A DNA stretch of 64,000 bases, from positions 1,039,101-1,103,100 of the forward strand of contig NC_088654.1 in NCBI RefSeq assembly GCF_964019385.1. The letters are read 5' to 3'. Position 1 is the first letter of the stretch, and each line of letters begins with the position of its first letter. A program made the translations under genes and the position numbers. This document shows, one piece after another, positions 1 through 13,929 of the stretch. Origin of the DNA: Sycon ciliatum. Lineage: Eukaryota > Porifera > Calcarea > Leucosolenida > Sycettidae. A model generated the notes under the pieces. It searched no databases. It saw only the letters and a list, made by a program, of their open reading frames with translations, and was not told the origin of the DNA.

Positions 1-1248
1 GTTATGCCGCTCAGACTCGTCTTGTTCCTTTCTAACGCTCCATAATACTCTAATGCTCGGATAGTCTCATAATGCCGAATATAATGCCGGCATTATCCGC
101 TGGACCCTGGTTGTAGAACGACGGGTAAGAAACAAGGACATCTAGGTATCTGTCATCAATTTTACCCAACATCTCGATATTTAGCTCCGATTTTGCCGGC
201 TATTTCCGCTCTTTCAATTCTTCGATATTTTGCAGAAAGAATTGCCCGCAGGATCTATCTGGGCCTTTGCCACACCCCATGCAACCAGTCTAGGGCGCGC
301 GCAGGTCAACTCCAAGCGACCTTGATGGCATGCTCCACGGTCATTTCTTGCTGTTGCAGATCTACGTCGAGGATCAGCATGCAAAATAGCCACGGTTCCT
401 GTTGAACCATTTCCGGGATGAGCGAGGTTGGTGTGAAAATGGCATACCTGTTCTTACTGCAAGAGGGAATATCTCAATGAATTCTTGCCATTGCAATAGG
501 GCTAGTGCTAGAACAATAGTTTCTGCAGGTTCTGAGCAGAGCATGCAGGACTGTCCGACATACAATGCGTCTTACCTCCTCCATCATGGTCCGTTCCGAA
601 TAGCGCCTCAGGAACGATCGTGATCGTGTGCATTGTGTAGTGCACCAGAAAGCATTATTGTACGTCACGAGGAACGTGATTTCATCATTTTTCTTGCAGT
701 CAAATCCAAACACTACACGCAAATATTCAGTCACTTTTGCATCAACTGTTGCACCGAAAAATGTTGGTGGCGCAAGGAGAAGCTTGTCGTTTGGAGTGAC
801 AAGTGATCACCGCTGCTTTTCCTTGTCAGAGTAAACAATACACTTTGTTCTGCAGCGTTGTGAGTGGTGTTGGAGTAGAAATTGCTGACTAGACGTCGCG
901 AAGGTGCGAGCTTTCCTGCGCAGGTATGAGTTTGGACGAATTTCAGCATGGTCGAGTGGACAAATTCAAAATTGTTTATTTCAAGAAAAACCCCTCAAAG
1001 GGATGACGGGGGACATGTCCTCAGTGCTAGAAGAATTGTTCTACTATCTGCTGGTGTACATGTATAGTGCTTGCTTATTGAGGACGTACACGTAGCTAGC
1101 TGTTTTATCAGCGCTTCTAATTTGGCTATTTTCAAAAACAACCATTTGTTGCATCAAGGAATGATGGCCCTCGCCTGCTGGGATGCTGGCGTGGCTAAGC
1201 GGTGCTGGTCAAAGAAATCTTCTACATGTAAGGTGAGGCAATGTTGCC
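1..1248. other. No recognisable gene
   Basis: I read both strands and found only short, mutually overlapping open frames without recognisable domains, splice structure or codon bias. No tandem repeat or long inverted repeat is obvious. It may be intronic or intergenic DNA. Confidence 0.6.
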
Positions 1249-1784
1249 TTGATGGAGTTTTGTTCGTAGCTTGTTCTTGTACGCTGTGGCTTCTTGATGG
1301 AGTTTTGTTCGTAGCTTTTTCTTGTGCGCTGCGGCTCTTGATGGAGTTTAGTTCGTAGCTTGTTCTTGTACGCTGTGGCTTCTTGATGGAGTTTTGTTCG
1401 TAGCTTGTTCTTGTACGCTGTGGCTTCTTGATGGAGTTTTGTTCGAAGCTTGTTCTTGTACGCTTTGGCTCCTTGATGGAGTTTTGTTCGTAGCTTGTTC
1501 TTGTACGCTGTGGCTTCTTGATGGAGTTTTGTTCGTAGCTTGTTCTTGTACGCTGTGGCTTCTTGATGGAGTTTTGTTCGTAGCTTGTTCTTGTACGCTG
1601 TGGCTTCTTGATGGAGTTTTGTTCGTAGCTTGTTCTTGTACGCTTTGGCTTCTTGATGGAGTTTTGTTCGTAGCTTGTTCTTGTACGCTGTGGCTTCTTG
1701 ATGGAGTTTTGTTCGTAGCTTGTTCTTGTACGTTGTGGCTTCTTGATGGAGTTTTGTTCGTAGCTTGTTCTTGTACGTTGTGGC
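1249..1784. repeat. 45-bp minisatellite, about 12 copies
   Basis: A unit of 45 bp beginning ttgatggagttttgttcg repeats head to tail about twelve times with scattered substitutions and one 3-bp deletion near 1340. Because 45 is a multiple of three, several frames stay open through the array and give artificial 15-residue repeat proteins on both strands. I do not treat these as genes: flanking sequence is not coding-like and all frames are equally open. Confidence 0.95.
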
Positions 1785-2063
1785 GTCGCTCGTTTGTAGT
1801 CTCATGAATCATGTGATTTTTCCACCATTTTTTGAGGGTTTGCCAATTTCAAGGTTCCCTTCAGAATATTTTCCATGGCCTTTGCACAGTCGATCTACAC
1901 CCCACAGGAAACGTACCTTTGAAATTTGGGCGAAATTGAAGATATCGACTTGCACAACTGTTCTGGTTTTCTCAGACCTGCTTTCTTAAAGTTTAAAACA
2001 GGGACCATATGTTCAAAAGTTACTGTAAAAAATGTAATTTTCGGTGTTACTTTAATTTCGGTG
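1785..2063. other. Spacer between minisatellites, nothing recognised
   Basis: No coding or structural signal was seen here apart from the gradual onset of the 21-bp repeat at the right end. Confidence 0.5.
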
Positions 2064-2413
2064 ATTTCGGTAGAGAAGCCAAGCATTTCGATAGAGAAAC
2101 CAAGCATTTCGGTAGAGAAACCAAGCATTTCGGTAGAGAAACCAAGCATTTCGGTAGAGAAACCAAGCATTTCGGTAGAGAAACCAAGCATTTCGGTAGA
2201 GAAACCAAGCATTTCGGTAGAGAAACCAAGCATTTCGGTAGAGAAACCAAGCATTTCGGTAGAGAAACCAAGCATTTCGGTAGAGAAACCAAGCATTTCG
2301 GTAGAGAAACCAAGCATTTCGGTAGAGAAACCAAGCATTTCGGTAGAGAAATCAAGCATTTCGGTAGAGAAACCAAGCATTTCGGTAGAGAAACCAAGCA
2401 TTTCGGTAGAGAA
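2064..2413. repeat. 21-bp minisatellite, left half of a split array
   Basis: The unit accaagcatttcggtagaga (plus one base, 21 bp) repeats about 16 times. The array stops abruptly at 2413 where the split-repeat retroelement begins, and the same unit resumes in phase at 7256. The two halves therefore look like one array interrupted by insertion. The first units are the most diverged, as usual at an array edge. Confidence 0.95.
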
Positions 2414-2636
2414 ATGGTGTACTAGCTGTGCTAGTACTTGTTAGCAACAATCCGAACTAGCGCACACGCTGCACTGCATTGCTTTGTACTGCATTCAAGA
2501 CTGACGTCATGCGCTTTGTTTTGCTGCGTAATCACAAATGGCACCAGCCCATTTTTGCGGAAAAGAAAAACAAATCTTGCTTGCCCTGTTGTGCTCTTCC
2601 AGACAACGGATCGTGCTTCAGCAGTGTTTCTTTTCC
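2414..2636 (+). repeat. A1 terminal repeat of the Ngaro-like element
   Basis: This 223-bp left terminus is repeated without visible change at 6357-6579. It starts atggtgtactagctgtgc and contains the palindrome TGACGTCA at 2502-2509, which matches the cAMP-response-element consensus and could be part of an internal promoter (inference). A short frame crosses the repeat in both copies but has no recognisable domain. Confidence 0.9.
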
Positions 2637-2689
2637 TTTCGTAGCTTTGCTGCCAGCCCGAGTGTCACCTCGACACTGTATTTCTTCAG

Positions 2690-3830
2690 TATGTCTGACC
2701 TTACTGTCGACACCGTCAAGGCAATGCCTTGCCAAGCCCTCCGCGGCGAGCCTTCTCAGAGCGGCTTGAATCCGAAAGGAAACTTAGTAAAAGTATTTTA
2801 CAGGACCGTTTGCTGGCACAACTAGCCCTTGGTAGTGAGGTCTGCTCCGGCCAGGAGAACCAGCAACATGACAGTGCGGACACGGCTCGCGAGCCCAGAA
2901 GCCCGACGTGCACCAATGCCTCCTCCGCCAGCTCAGGCGACGCGGGCTCAACGGATCTCTGCGCTCCCGTACGGGACGAGGTGTAGTCGGCTTTGTCGGC
3001 CGCCATCTTATTATTATCGGAGAGCATTGCGCCGCTCCTCACCCAAGGCCAAGGCAATGCGGCAGCTGCCGCCACTACGCCAGGCCAAGCTCCTGTTACC
3101 CACCCGATCAGCCACCTGCACCAGCTGTGCCCAAGGCTGTGCAAGAACGTATCTTGCGAGGGGAGTTCGTAGATTTTTCAAGTTTGTTGCCTGAAATTCT
3201 TGCACACTTCCGGCCCAACACTGTGATTCCGGCTGGTGCACAGCCCGAATAACGATAGCCAGCTAAATATCGTTGAGTCGGATGACGCGAAGCAGGTGCG
3301 TCGCAAGGTTCACGATAATTACACATGTAGCTACCCGGCTCGAGGCATGGACCACATACATGTCTGTTATCACGGCTGCTGCCCTACACCGCACTGCTGA
3401 ACTGATTGCGTACCAGCAGTTGATCCTGACTGCTAACTGCCAGTTCTTCCCAAGCGCGTGGCTAGAGTACGACCGCCAGCTGCGGATGCTCGTGGCCCAG
3501 TAACCAGGCACGAAGAGGTTGGACACCATCGACGTGAACCTATGGCAGATAGCTGTCATAGGCCATGCACACCCAAAATGCGCTCAATGTAAGACGGTCC
3601 ATCCAGGGGCGGTTTGTGTCCTTTTCGTCCCGAAGCCAGCAGCATTTACCTCCAGTGGTCGCAACCATACCAGCGACGGCCAAGAAATCTGCCGCAACTT
3701 CAATGGAGGTCGCTGTTCTTCGTCGTCGTGCCGCTTCTCCCACACCTGCAGCCAGTGTGGCAAGGACCACCCATGCATCATGTGCAACCAGCAGCAGCGC
3801 AGAGCCAATCGGCCACCCCGCCGCTCCTAG
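2690..3830 (+). pseudogene. Gag-like region of the Ngaro-like element, frameshifted
   Basis: Pieces of a gag-type protein lie in different frames. Around 3130-3190 is RILRGEFVDFSSLLPE, which matches VLRGDFIDLSCLLP in the second DIRS-like element at 40.4 kb. At 3361-3503 is a helical segment with LIAYQQLILTANCQFF, also shared. At 3660-3800 is a Cys/His-rich motif, CRNFNGGRCSSSSCRFSHTC followed by C-x2-C-x4-H-x3-C spacing, like the zinc-binding end of DIRS-group gag proteins. The frame changes at least twice between the three pieces, so the copy is not expected to give an intact protein. The exact start is not determinable. Confidence 0.75.
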
Positions 3831-4016
3831 CAGAATGGCTACTGAATCGCTTGACTCGGTACGTAGCTTCTTTCCTATACACTCTGCAGACACCACACTG
3901 CTAGCTGACCACTCTGCCCGCCTGTTACGTAACCACTCAGATCAATCATGTGTTGCGTATGTTCTCCATGGCCTGCGCCGTGACTTTACTCTTGGATCTG
4001 CCGGCCAACACGACAT

Positions 4017-4853
4017 TTGGTTTTCTCTAATAATCTACCATTGGCTTTCACTCACTCGGCATTTATATCCGAGCAATTAGCTGCTTCCTGCGCTCGCGGC
4101 GAGACCACAGGCCCATTTCCGTCACCTCCATTTCAGTTCATGCGCCGCTCTGGTATTGGTGCCATCCCCAAAAAGAACGGCAAGCCGCGAATGATCCACC
4201 ATCTGTCTAGTCCGGAAGGCACCGGCGCGAACGACAGCATTCCTGCCGAGCCGCTCTCTCTGCACTACGCGAGCATTGACAACGCGATCAACATCATCAT
4301 GTCATGCCCACAGCCTGTGTATTTGTCCAAGCTCGATGTACGCAGTGCATTTCGGCAGATCCCAGTCCGCCGTCAGGACTTCGCTGGGAAGGCTCCTACT
4401 ACTACGAGCGCTTTCTGCCTTTCGGCCTCCGCTCCAGCCCAGCCGTCTTTGACTCAGTAGCCACAGTAGTCAACTGGATCATGCAGCACGAGTTTGCTAT
4501 AGATCACCGGTTTCACTACCTCGATGACTTTCTCGATATCTCCACTGGTTTGGCTGCAGCCAACCAGCAACTCACCATCCCCCTCCGGGCATTCACGTAT
4601 CTCGGCACTCCTCTTTGCTCCATCCCAGCTCGAAGGGCCATCACCATCATTGACCTTCCTTGGTATTGTCCTAGACTGCGAGCGCCACGAAGCTCGGCTA
4701 CCAGAGGACAAGCTGTCCGAGATCCGTGCGCCACTCATGGCTACTATCAGCGAGCGCAGCATCGGCCAGCGTCAACTCGAGTCCCTCCTGGGGAAGCTCA
4801 CTTTTGCTGCCCGAGTCATCGTTCCTGGACACACATTCATGCGTGAACTATGA
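4017..4853 (+). pseudogene. Reverse transcriptase of the Ngaro-like element, frameshifted
   Basis: The RT fingers and palm are clear: GIGAIPKKNGKPRMIHHLS near 4155-4210, LSKLDVRSAFRQIPV near 4325-4370, and the catalytic box YLDDFL near 4519-4535. The thumb-like continuation LTFLGIVLDCERHEARLP follows near 4650-4705, then RQLESLLGKLTFAARV. These segments lie in three successive frames with shifts near 4400 and 4560, so the gene is broken. The motif style (PKKNGKxRxIxxLS, LDVxxAF) is that of DIRS/Ngaro and Ty3-like RTs rather than LINEs. Confidence 0.85.
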
Positions 4854-4876
4854 TCAGCGTGCCCTGAACTGTATCT

Positions 4877-5639
4877 GTGTATGCGAGTGCGGTGCATAAA
4901 GCCCACCTTGAGAATGGGTTTGCCGGCCCCTTAGTAGATGCGTGGCTTCTGAAGAGGGCGTTGAAGGGCATCCAGCGATGCCATGGTACGGCTGCACTCA
5001 CCCCTCGCCTTCCTATAACTATGCCAATCCTACGACACCTGACGGATGCACGCTGGAAAAGTAGTATCCTGAATGGCCATGACAAGCTGCTCTACCAAGC
5101 CGCCATGCTGCTTCTTTGGATTTCTTCGGTGCGCTGAATTCACTAATGGCATCACACGGGGCTGTACTAGCTCCCCTGGTGACGGACGCCTGCAACTCTT
5201 CCTGCTTTCATCCAAGACGGACCCATTCGGTAAAGGCGTTACTAGTGACATTGGCCCGTCTGTACCGCCGTACTGCCCGGCCCGTGCCATTGTTAGCTAC
5301 CCATCTGTCACTCGTCGCGAGGGACCGGAGCAACTCTTGTTCGTATTCTCGAACAGACAGCAGCCGACCAGGCAGTCATTCACAGTAACAGTATGGTCTC
5401 TTGTCGCTGCGGCCGGTGTACCATCCCAGTCGAACTACTCCGGGCATTTGGTCCACATTGGTGCAGCCACCACCGCTGCTATGGCTAGTGCTCCCGACTC
5501 CTTCTTCCGAGTGGCAGGTCAGTGGAAAGAGCGATGCGTGTCTACGCTACATCCAGACTACAACAAGCGCATAGCGCCAGCTATCGTCCCGGCTTGCTGC
5601 CGTGCCATGGATGCCATGATCCCCAACTCGGGTGAGTAA
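4877..5639 (+). pseudogene. Tyrosine recombinase of the Ngaro-like element, with lesions
   Basis: The N-terminal part LYQAAMLLL and the catalytic-domain start GFLRCAEFTNG are joined by a one-base frameshift near 5117. The following domain contains the box YSGHLVHIGAATTAA (5436-5480). In the family this reads H-x-x-R, so the conserved arginine is histidine here (codon 5454-5456). The C-terminal GQWKE box follows, but the position where the nucleophilic tyrosine normally lies is not a clear Tyr. The recombinase should catalyse integration of the circular cDNA; this copy is probably inactive. The stop is TAA at 5637-5639. Confidence 0.8.
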
Positions 5640-5739
5640 TGAGCTACTGAACTCTAGCTGCGCAATGCTTGCCTGTGCTGACATTAATTGACCCTTGCTG
5701 TGCGTCAATAGTGCTTAGCTAACGGAGTGCTGGTTTCAT

Positions 5740-6356
5740 GGGTCCACTCTCACAACTGGTGTTATCTAGCTATTTGCTGCGGCTCTGCCTTGCGCTATAT
5801 TACATCCATTTAGCATTGCAGCTCTACGTTGAGCTAACAGCAGCTCTACTTTGAGCTAACAGCAGCTCTACTTTGAGCTAACAGCAGCTCTACTTTGAGC
5901 TAACCGCAGCTCTACTTTGAGCTAACAGCAGCTCTACTTTGAGCTAACCGCAGCTCTACTTTGAGCTAACAGCAGCTCTACTTTGAGCTAACAGCAGCTC
6001 TACCTTGAGCTAACAGCAGCTCTACTTTGAGCTAACAGCAGCTCTACTTTGAGCTAACAGCAGCTCTACTTTGAGCTAATCGCAGCTCTACTTTGAGCTA
6101 ACAGCAGCTCTACTTTGAGCTAACCGCAGCTCTACTTTGAGCTAACCGCAGCTCTACTTTGAGCTAACCGCAGCTCTACTTTGAGCTAACAGCAGCTCTA
6201 CTTTGAGCTAACAGCAGCTCTGCTCTGAGCTAACAGCAGCTCTGCTCTGAGCTAACACCAGCTCTACTTTGAGCTTCAAACCAGTTGTTTCGAAACCAGC
6301 ACTCCTCAATCCAAAGATGCCTCTTTGTTGACTTGTTTGTGTGAGGGATGGGGCTA
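5740..6356 (+). repeat. B1 repeat with internal 22-bp minisatellite
   Basis: This 617-bp block is repeated at 6639-7255 with about one difference. Most of it (5818-6274) is a 22-bp tandem repeat, agctctactttgagctaaca plus two bases, in about 20 copies with the same pattern of variants in both blocks. The shared variants mean the two blocks were copied as wholes rather than expanding independently. Confidence 0.9.
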
Positions 6357-6579
6357 ATGGTGTACTAGCTGTGCTAGTACTTGTTAGCAACAATCCGAAC
6401 TAGCGCACACGCTGCACTGCATTGCTTTGTACTGCATTCAAGACTGACGTCATGCGCTTTGTTTTGCTGCGTAATCACAAATGGCACCAGCCCATTTTTG
6501 CGGAAAAGAAAAACAAATCTTGCTTGCCCTGTTGTGCTCTTCCAGACAACGGATCGTGCTTCAGCAGTGTTTCTTTTCC
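6357..6579 (+). repeat. A2 repeat of the Ngaro-like element
   Basis: Second copy of the 223-bp terminus A1, placed between B1 and B2. A unique 59-bp spacer (6580-6638) separates it from B2. Confidence 0.9.
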
Positions 6580-6638
6580 CACCATCCCTCCCTATCCAAC
6601 TTATTCACACCATCATAATATTATCGTACCCACTAACC

Positions 6639-7255
6639 GGGTCCACTCTCACAACTGGTGTTATCTAGCTATTTGCTGCGGCTCTGCCTTGCGCTATATT
6701 ACATCAATTTAGCATTGCAGCTCTACGTTGAGCTAACAGCAGCTCTACTTTGAGCTAACAGCAGCTCTACTTTGAGCTAACAGCAGCTCTACTTTGAGCT
6801 AACCGCAGCTCTACTTTGAGCTAACAGCAGCTCTACTTTGAGCTAACCGCAGCTCTACTTTGAGCTAACAGCAGCTCTACTTTGAGCTAACAGCAGCTCT
6901 ACCTTGAGCTAACAGCAGCTCTACTTTGAGCTAACAGCAGCTCTACTTTGAGCTAACAGCAGCTCTACTTTGAGCTAATCGCAGCTCTACTTTGAGCTAA
7001 CAGCAGCTCTACTTTGAGCTAACCGCAGCTCTACTTTGAGCTAACCGCAGCTCTACTTTGAGCTAACCGCAGCTCTACTTTGAGCTAACAGCAGCTCTAC
7101 TTTGAGCTAACAGCAGCTCTGCTCTGAGCTAACAGCAGCTCTGCTCTGAGCTAACACCAGCTCTACTTTGAGCTTCAAACCAGTTGTTTCGAAACCAGCA
7201 CTCCTCAATCCAAAGATGCCTCTTTGTTGACTTGTTTGTGTGAGGGATGGGGCTA
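6639..7255 (+). repeat. B2 terminal repeat of the Ngaro-like element
   Basis: Second copy of the 617-bp B block and right terminus of the element. Its 22-bp minisatellite occupies 6717-7173. It ends gagggatggggcta exactly where the 21-bp satellite resumes. Confidence 0.9.
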
Positions 7256-7650
7256 ACCAAGCATTTCGGTAGAGAAACCAAGCATTTCGGTAGAGAAACC
7301 AAGCATTTCGGTAGAGAAACCAAGCATTTCGGTAGAGAAACCAAGCATTTCGGTAGAGAAACCAAGCATTTCGGTAGAGAAACCAAGCATTTCGGTAGAG
7401 AAACCAAGCATTTCGGTAGAGAAACCAAGCATTTCGGTAGAGAAACCAAGCATTTCGGTAGAGAAACCAAGCATTTCGGTAGAGAAACCAAGCATTTCGG
7501 TAGAGAAACCAAGCATTTCGGTAGAGAAACCAAGCATTTCGGTAGAGAAACCAAGCATTTCGGTAGAGAAACCAAGCATTTCGGTAGAGAAACCAAGCAT
7601 TTCGGTAGAGAAACCAAGCATTTCGGTAGAGAAACCAAGCATTTCGGTAA
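7256..7650. repeat. 21-bp minisatellite, right half of the split array
   Basis: About 18 further copies of the unit seen at 2064-2413, almost without variants. The array phase across 2413/7256 is preserved (gagaa joined to accaagc). Confidence 0.95.
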
Positions 7651-7696
7651 ACCAAGCACCTACATTAAAAGTACACCTACCGGCACTAGAATGTGC

Positions 7697-9484
<1,788 letters not shown>

Positions 9485-9545
9485 CGGTGCACTCCAAACT
9501 CTGGCCCCCTCCGGGGGTGACATTGCCCAATGGGCAGTCATGCTA

Positions 9546-10846
<1,301 letters not shown>

Positions 10847-10940
10847 GGGAACACTGATCATCTAATTCTGGATGACACCTGAAACCTGGCAGATCCCTTG
10901 TACGGAAATTTTAATGCACCTAAAAGTACATGTTTTACAA

Positions 10941-11283
10941 TAGACACCCTTAGCAAACAACAGTAACGCTATTTTTTACGGTACTCGTACCTTGATCACC
11001 CAAATAGCGTTGAAGCTGCAGCGTATAAACGTTATGGGGGCTGATTTATCGTTGTGACCAACGGTACGTGTTTTGGCCAAATATTGCATAGTCCGTACGC
11101 ATTTCACCTTGTATCGCGTATATGGTGACAAAAATGGTTGTACCGCGCGAAATCAAAGCTACTCTCGTGGCAACAGCGTACTAAAAATAGCGTGCATCTT
11201 GCTAAAGGTCGAACCCAAATCACGGTATTTTCCCCCTTACGATAATACCGTTACAACATAACGTTGTTTGCTAAGGGTGTCTA
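10941..11283. mobile_element. MITE with TA target duplication
   Basis: The sequence TAGACACCCTTAGCAAAC at 10941-10958 is the exact reverse complement of 11266-11283. Both ends carry TA, so the element proper is 10943-11281 with a TA duplication, the signature of Tc1/mariner-type non-autonomous elements. No transposase frame is present. A 63-codon open frame inside has no recognisable domain. Confidence 0.8.
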
Positions 11284-11710
11284 ATAACCGGTTTGTCCAA
11301 CACTAACGATTAAAGGCCGGATAATCTCAAGTCGGAGAGTGCATAAATAAGAACAAAAATGAATGATGTGAAACTGACATGCACCGAACCCTTATTCAGC
11401 TGCATCACGTCGTGAATGCGCAAACTAGCCGCCTTATAACTTGGAATTTTATAAGTTATGGAGCAACGTGATAACTCTTGTTGCCTCATGCCCTCCCGGA
11501 AAAAGCTTTGGCTTTTGTCTTTCTTGCATCCCCTCATTATTATCGTGTTTTGGTCGGACTTTGAGTAGTGCGCTATCTCCTTGGAACATGCGAGTAAACG
11601 TGAACGCTGGTGGTTGTGCATGTGTCTGTATATGCCTGAGTGTGTCTTAGAGTGTGCCTAGGCATGTGTGTGTGTGGGTGCGTGCGTAATGGTAATTCCG
11701 TTGCTGGGTT
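11284..11710. other. No feature recognised
   Basis: AT-rich sequence with short random frames. A short GT-rich stretch occurs near 11640-11690. Confidence 0.5.
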
Positions 11711-11803
11711 CTTTCCCAGTGACCACCACTGCATAGCGGGATCTCCCAGTGACCACTACTGCATAGCGGGATTTCCCAGTGACCACCACTGCATAGCGGG
11801 ATT
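11711..11803. repeat. 30-bp tandem repeat, three copies
   Basis: The unit ttcccagtgaccaccactgc plus atagcgggat repeats three times with one or two substitutions. Confidence 0.85.
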
Positions 11804-12037
11804 TGTAAATTCAATTACTTCCTGTAAAGCAACAAACTTTCGCGGCGCGCAAATTTAGCGTTTTCATAATTTGGACTGATTCACGATGAGAAACTTTTGC
11901 TATTCTATCTCTTCAGTTGTACCTTGTACTGTCTACAATCAATGCACGGAGAGGTTTTATATTCGCGAATGTGTGGTGGTCGCGAAAATAGCGAAATTTA
12001 ATCTGTAGCGAAAGTTTCTCACTTTACAGTAGTTCAT
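11804..12037. other. Spacer, no gene recognised
   Basis: The fragments gatgagaaacttttgctatt near 11887 and agcgaaagtttctcac near 12006 are related in opposite orientation, so a small decayed inverted-repeat element may be present. Nothing coding was seen. Confidence 0.4.
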
Positions 12038-12399
12038 GTCTAGCACAGTTCCCAGACCTGGCTCCGGGCTGTCTAGCACAGTTCCCAGACCTGGCTCTGG
12101 GCTGTCTAGCACAGTTCCCAGACCTGGCTCCGGGCTGTCTAGCACAGTTCCCAGACCTGTTTCGGGCTGTCTAGCACAGTTCCCAGACCTGGCTCCGGGC
12201 TGTCTACCACAGTTCCCAGACCTGGCTCCGGGCTGTCTAGCACAGTTCCCAGACCTGGCTCCGGGCTGTCTAGCACAGTTCCCAGACTTGGCTCCAGGCT
12301 GTCTAGCACAGTTCCCAGACCTGGCTCCGGGCTGAATACCACAGTTCCCAGACCTGGTTCCAGGCTGTCTAGCACAGTTCCCAGACCTGGCTCCGGGCT
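12038..12399. repeat. 33-bp minisatellite, about 11 copies
   Basis: The unit gtctagcacagttcccagac plus ctggctccgggct (33 bp) repeats with point variants. It stays open in several frames because 33 is divisible by three; I do not call a gene. CA-rich sequence and a C run follow at 12415-12540. Confidence 0.95.
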
Positions 12400-12599
12400 G
12401 ACCGTGTATGAAACATAGACACACACAGACACACACAAGATCACCCACACCAACATACACCCCTCATCCTCCCCCCCCCCCCCACACACACTAGCATGGA
12501 TAAACACACAGATACATTTCACACACTCACATACACGCCTTCCTTCCTTCTTCCTTCTTCTCCACTGCCATGACTGGCTAAGTGGCCCCATACGGGTCA

Positions 12600-13081
12600 G
12601 CTCTTGGATTAGCGCTGTCTCCGGGAAGCGGCACCAGGACCCGACGACCGACGTGACGGCGCATTCCCACGGGTTATAATTGCTATTGAACGCCGCGATG
12701 TACAACGATGCCGTGCGAGCTCATCCCCAGTCGGTGTTGGGCGACCACTTGTCAAAACTAAGCAATCTCCGACAGTATATTGATGAGAGCCAAACCAAAG
12801 CGTCTCCTGGAGGCCAACGATGTCCATTCCATACTTTTCGAGCTGACGACACACAAGGTCAATTTTTCTCTCCTCGCGAATATTCGAACAAACTTTCCTT
12901 GATTTTTTGCTTTGGACGCCGTATTCAAATTTCCGTCAGTGTCGACAAGAGTCCTGACGTTCCACGTTCCCAGAGACAGAACAACCTTTCGAGCCGCTGG
13001 TGCACGCGAGTGAAAAGACTCTGGGCGAGGGTTTGCAAGACCTCTACACCCAGGCGAAAGAGGGTCAGCATACACGCACAC
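12600..13081 (-). pseudogene. LINE apurinic-endonuclease N-terminal fragment, frameshifted
   Basis: Reading leftwards, LSLGTWNVRTLVDTDG near 12985-12940 is the usual start of a LINE APE-type endonuclease. After one frameshift the strand reads CRQLEKYGMDIVGLQETLWF, containing the conserved LQET box with its metal-binding glutamate. The downstream catalytic motifs and the RT are absent, so this is a short broken piece. Its family within the APE LINEs is not decidable from this fragment. Confidence 0.8.
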
Positions 13082-13612
13082 TCATACACACATGCAAGCA
13101 CAGCCATACAATTACTTCCAGGATTAAACTTGATGGAAACCAGCTAATCTCTTCCAAGCTTCAATCACAAACTATTCCTACACAAACATGTGAGAGGGAG
13201 ACTGTCATTACACCGAAAGCTGTCGGTGCCTACAGGCTAAGAAATGCAATCTTTTTGGGAAAACACACACAACAAACAAACTCTCCATAAATAACATACT
13301 TTGTGGATAATTAATAGTAACGAGAAATGTGGCGAAAATCATGCTTGCAATTCAAATTGAAATCAGAGACGCCAACAAAATTATTATGCCTGCCATTAAT
13401 CACACGATCAGTGTCATCATTGCCAGGGTAAATGTAACCATGGTGATACAAATGGTGGGAAGGAGTAGTGAGCCGCTCCTGGGCATCCCGGGTGAATCAC
13501 TTGTAACGACTTCATGGTTGAGAAGAGGAGCATGGACAAGAAAAAGAAAGAAACACAGGTATGTATGTCAGGTACTACTAGAGGACAATGTGTATAATCA
13601 AGAGAAGATAAA
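13082..13612. other. No feature recognised
   Basis: Only random short frames and a weak CA-rich stretch near 13070-13110. Confidence 0.5.
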
Positions 13613-13887
13613 CAAAAGTGTGCAACTCCGGGATGGGTTGGCCCGCGGCGGAATTATTTGTTGACGTAATCTTTTCTACGATGCACGCGCTGCGTGTCTT
13701 ATGGAAGGTTTTGCCTCGTGGACTTGGCCGGGCTGTACATTACAAGGTCGGTGCCCAGCACGTGCTCTCACACTGTTCTGCTGCAAAATGCGCATTTTTC
13801 TGAAAAAAAGGTGACGTCAACCAAAAATTCCGCCGCGGGCGGGGGTATCTGCAGATTGTGCAAAAAAGATCCGGAGTTGCACACTCT
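13613..13887. repeat. Foldback element, about 275 bp
   Basis: GTGTGCAACTCCGG near 13618 recurs inverted near 13870-13883. CCCGCGGCGGAATT followed by a TTGACGT motif (13634-13665) recurs inverted at 13810-13842. One arm carries a short extra insertion. This fits a MITE or foldback; no clear target duplication was found. Confidence 0.65.
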
Positions 13888-13929
13888 TGTTTTTTCTATC
13901 CTTGGTATAATGTACAACGTTATATATAT

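Larger units (their letters stand above)
2414..7255 (+). mobile_element. Ngaro/DIRS-type tyrosine-recombinase retrotransposon with A1-B1-A2-B2 split repeats
   Basis: The element has a gag-like region, a reverse transcriptase and a tyrosine recombinase, followed by repeats in the order B1 (5740-6356), A2 (6357-6579), a 59-bp spacer, and B2 (6639-7255). A1 at 2414-2636 is the left terminus. A1-ORFs-B1-A2-B2 is the known split-direct-repeat layout of Ngaro-group elements, which integrate by recombinase and leave no target duplication. Consistent with that, removing 2414-7255 rejoins the 21-bp satellite in perfect phase. A1 and A2 appear identical and B1 and B2 differ at about one base, so the insertion looks young. 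The coding region is nevertheless frameshifted and recombinase residues are altered, suggesting mobilisation in trans. Confidence 0.88.

Noticed and set aside
1209..1812. Frames with 15-residue repeats on both strands
   Set aside because: The 45-bp unit is a multiple of three, so open frames are expected by chance and no start or flanking coding signal exists.
2009..7659. Seven-residue repeat frames in the 21-bp arrays
   Set aside because: Same explanation: a 21-bp tandem repeat keeps several frames open; the array is simply split by a retroelement.
12415..12540. CA-rich and poly-C stretch as a regulatory element
   Set aside because: Ordinary low-complexity sequence beside a minisatellite; no specific signal.
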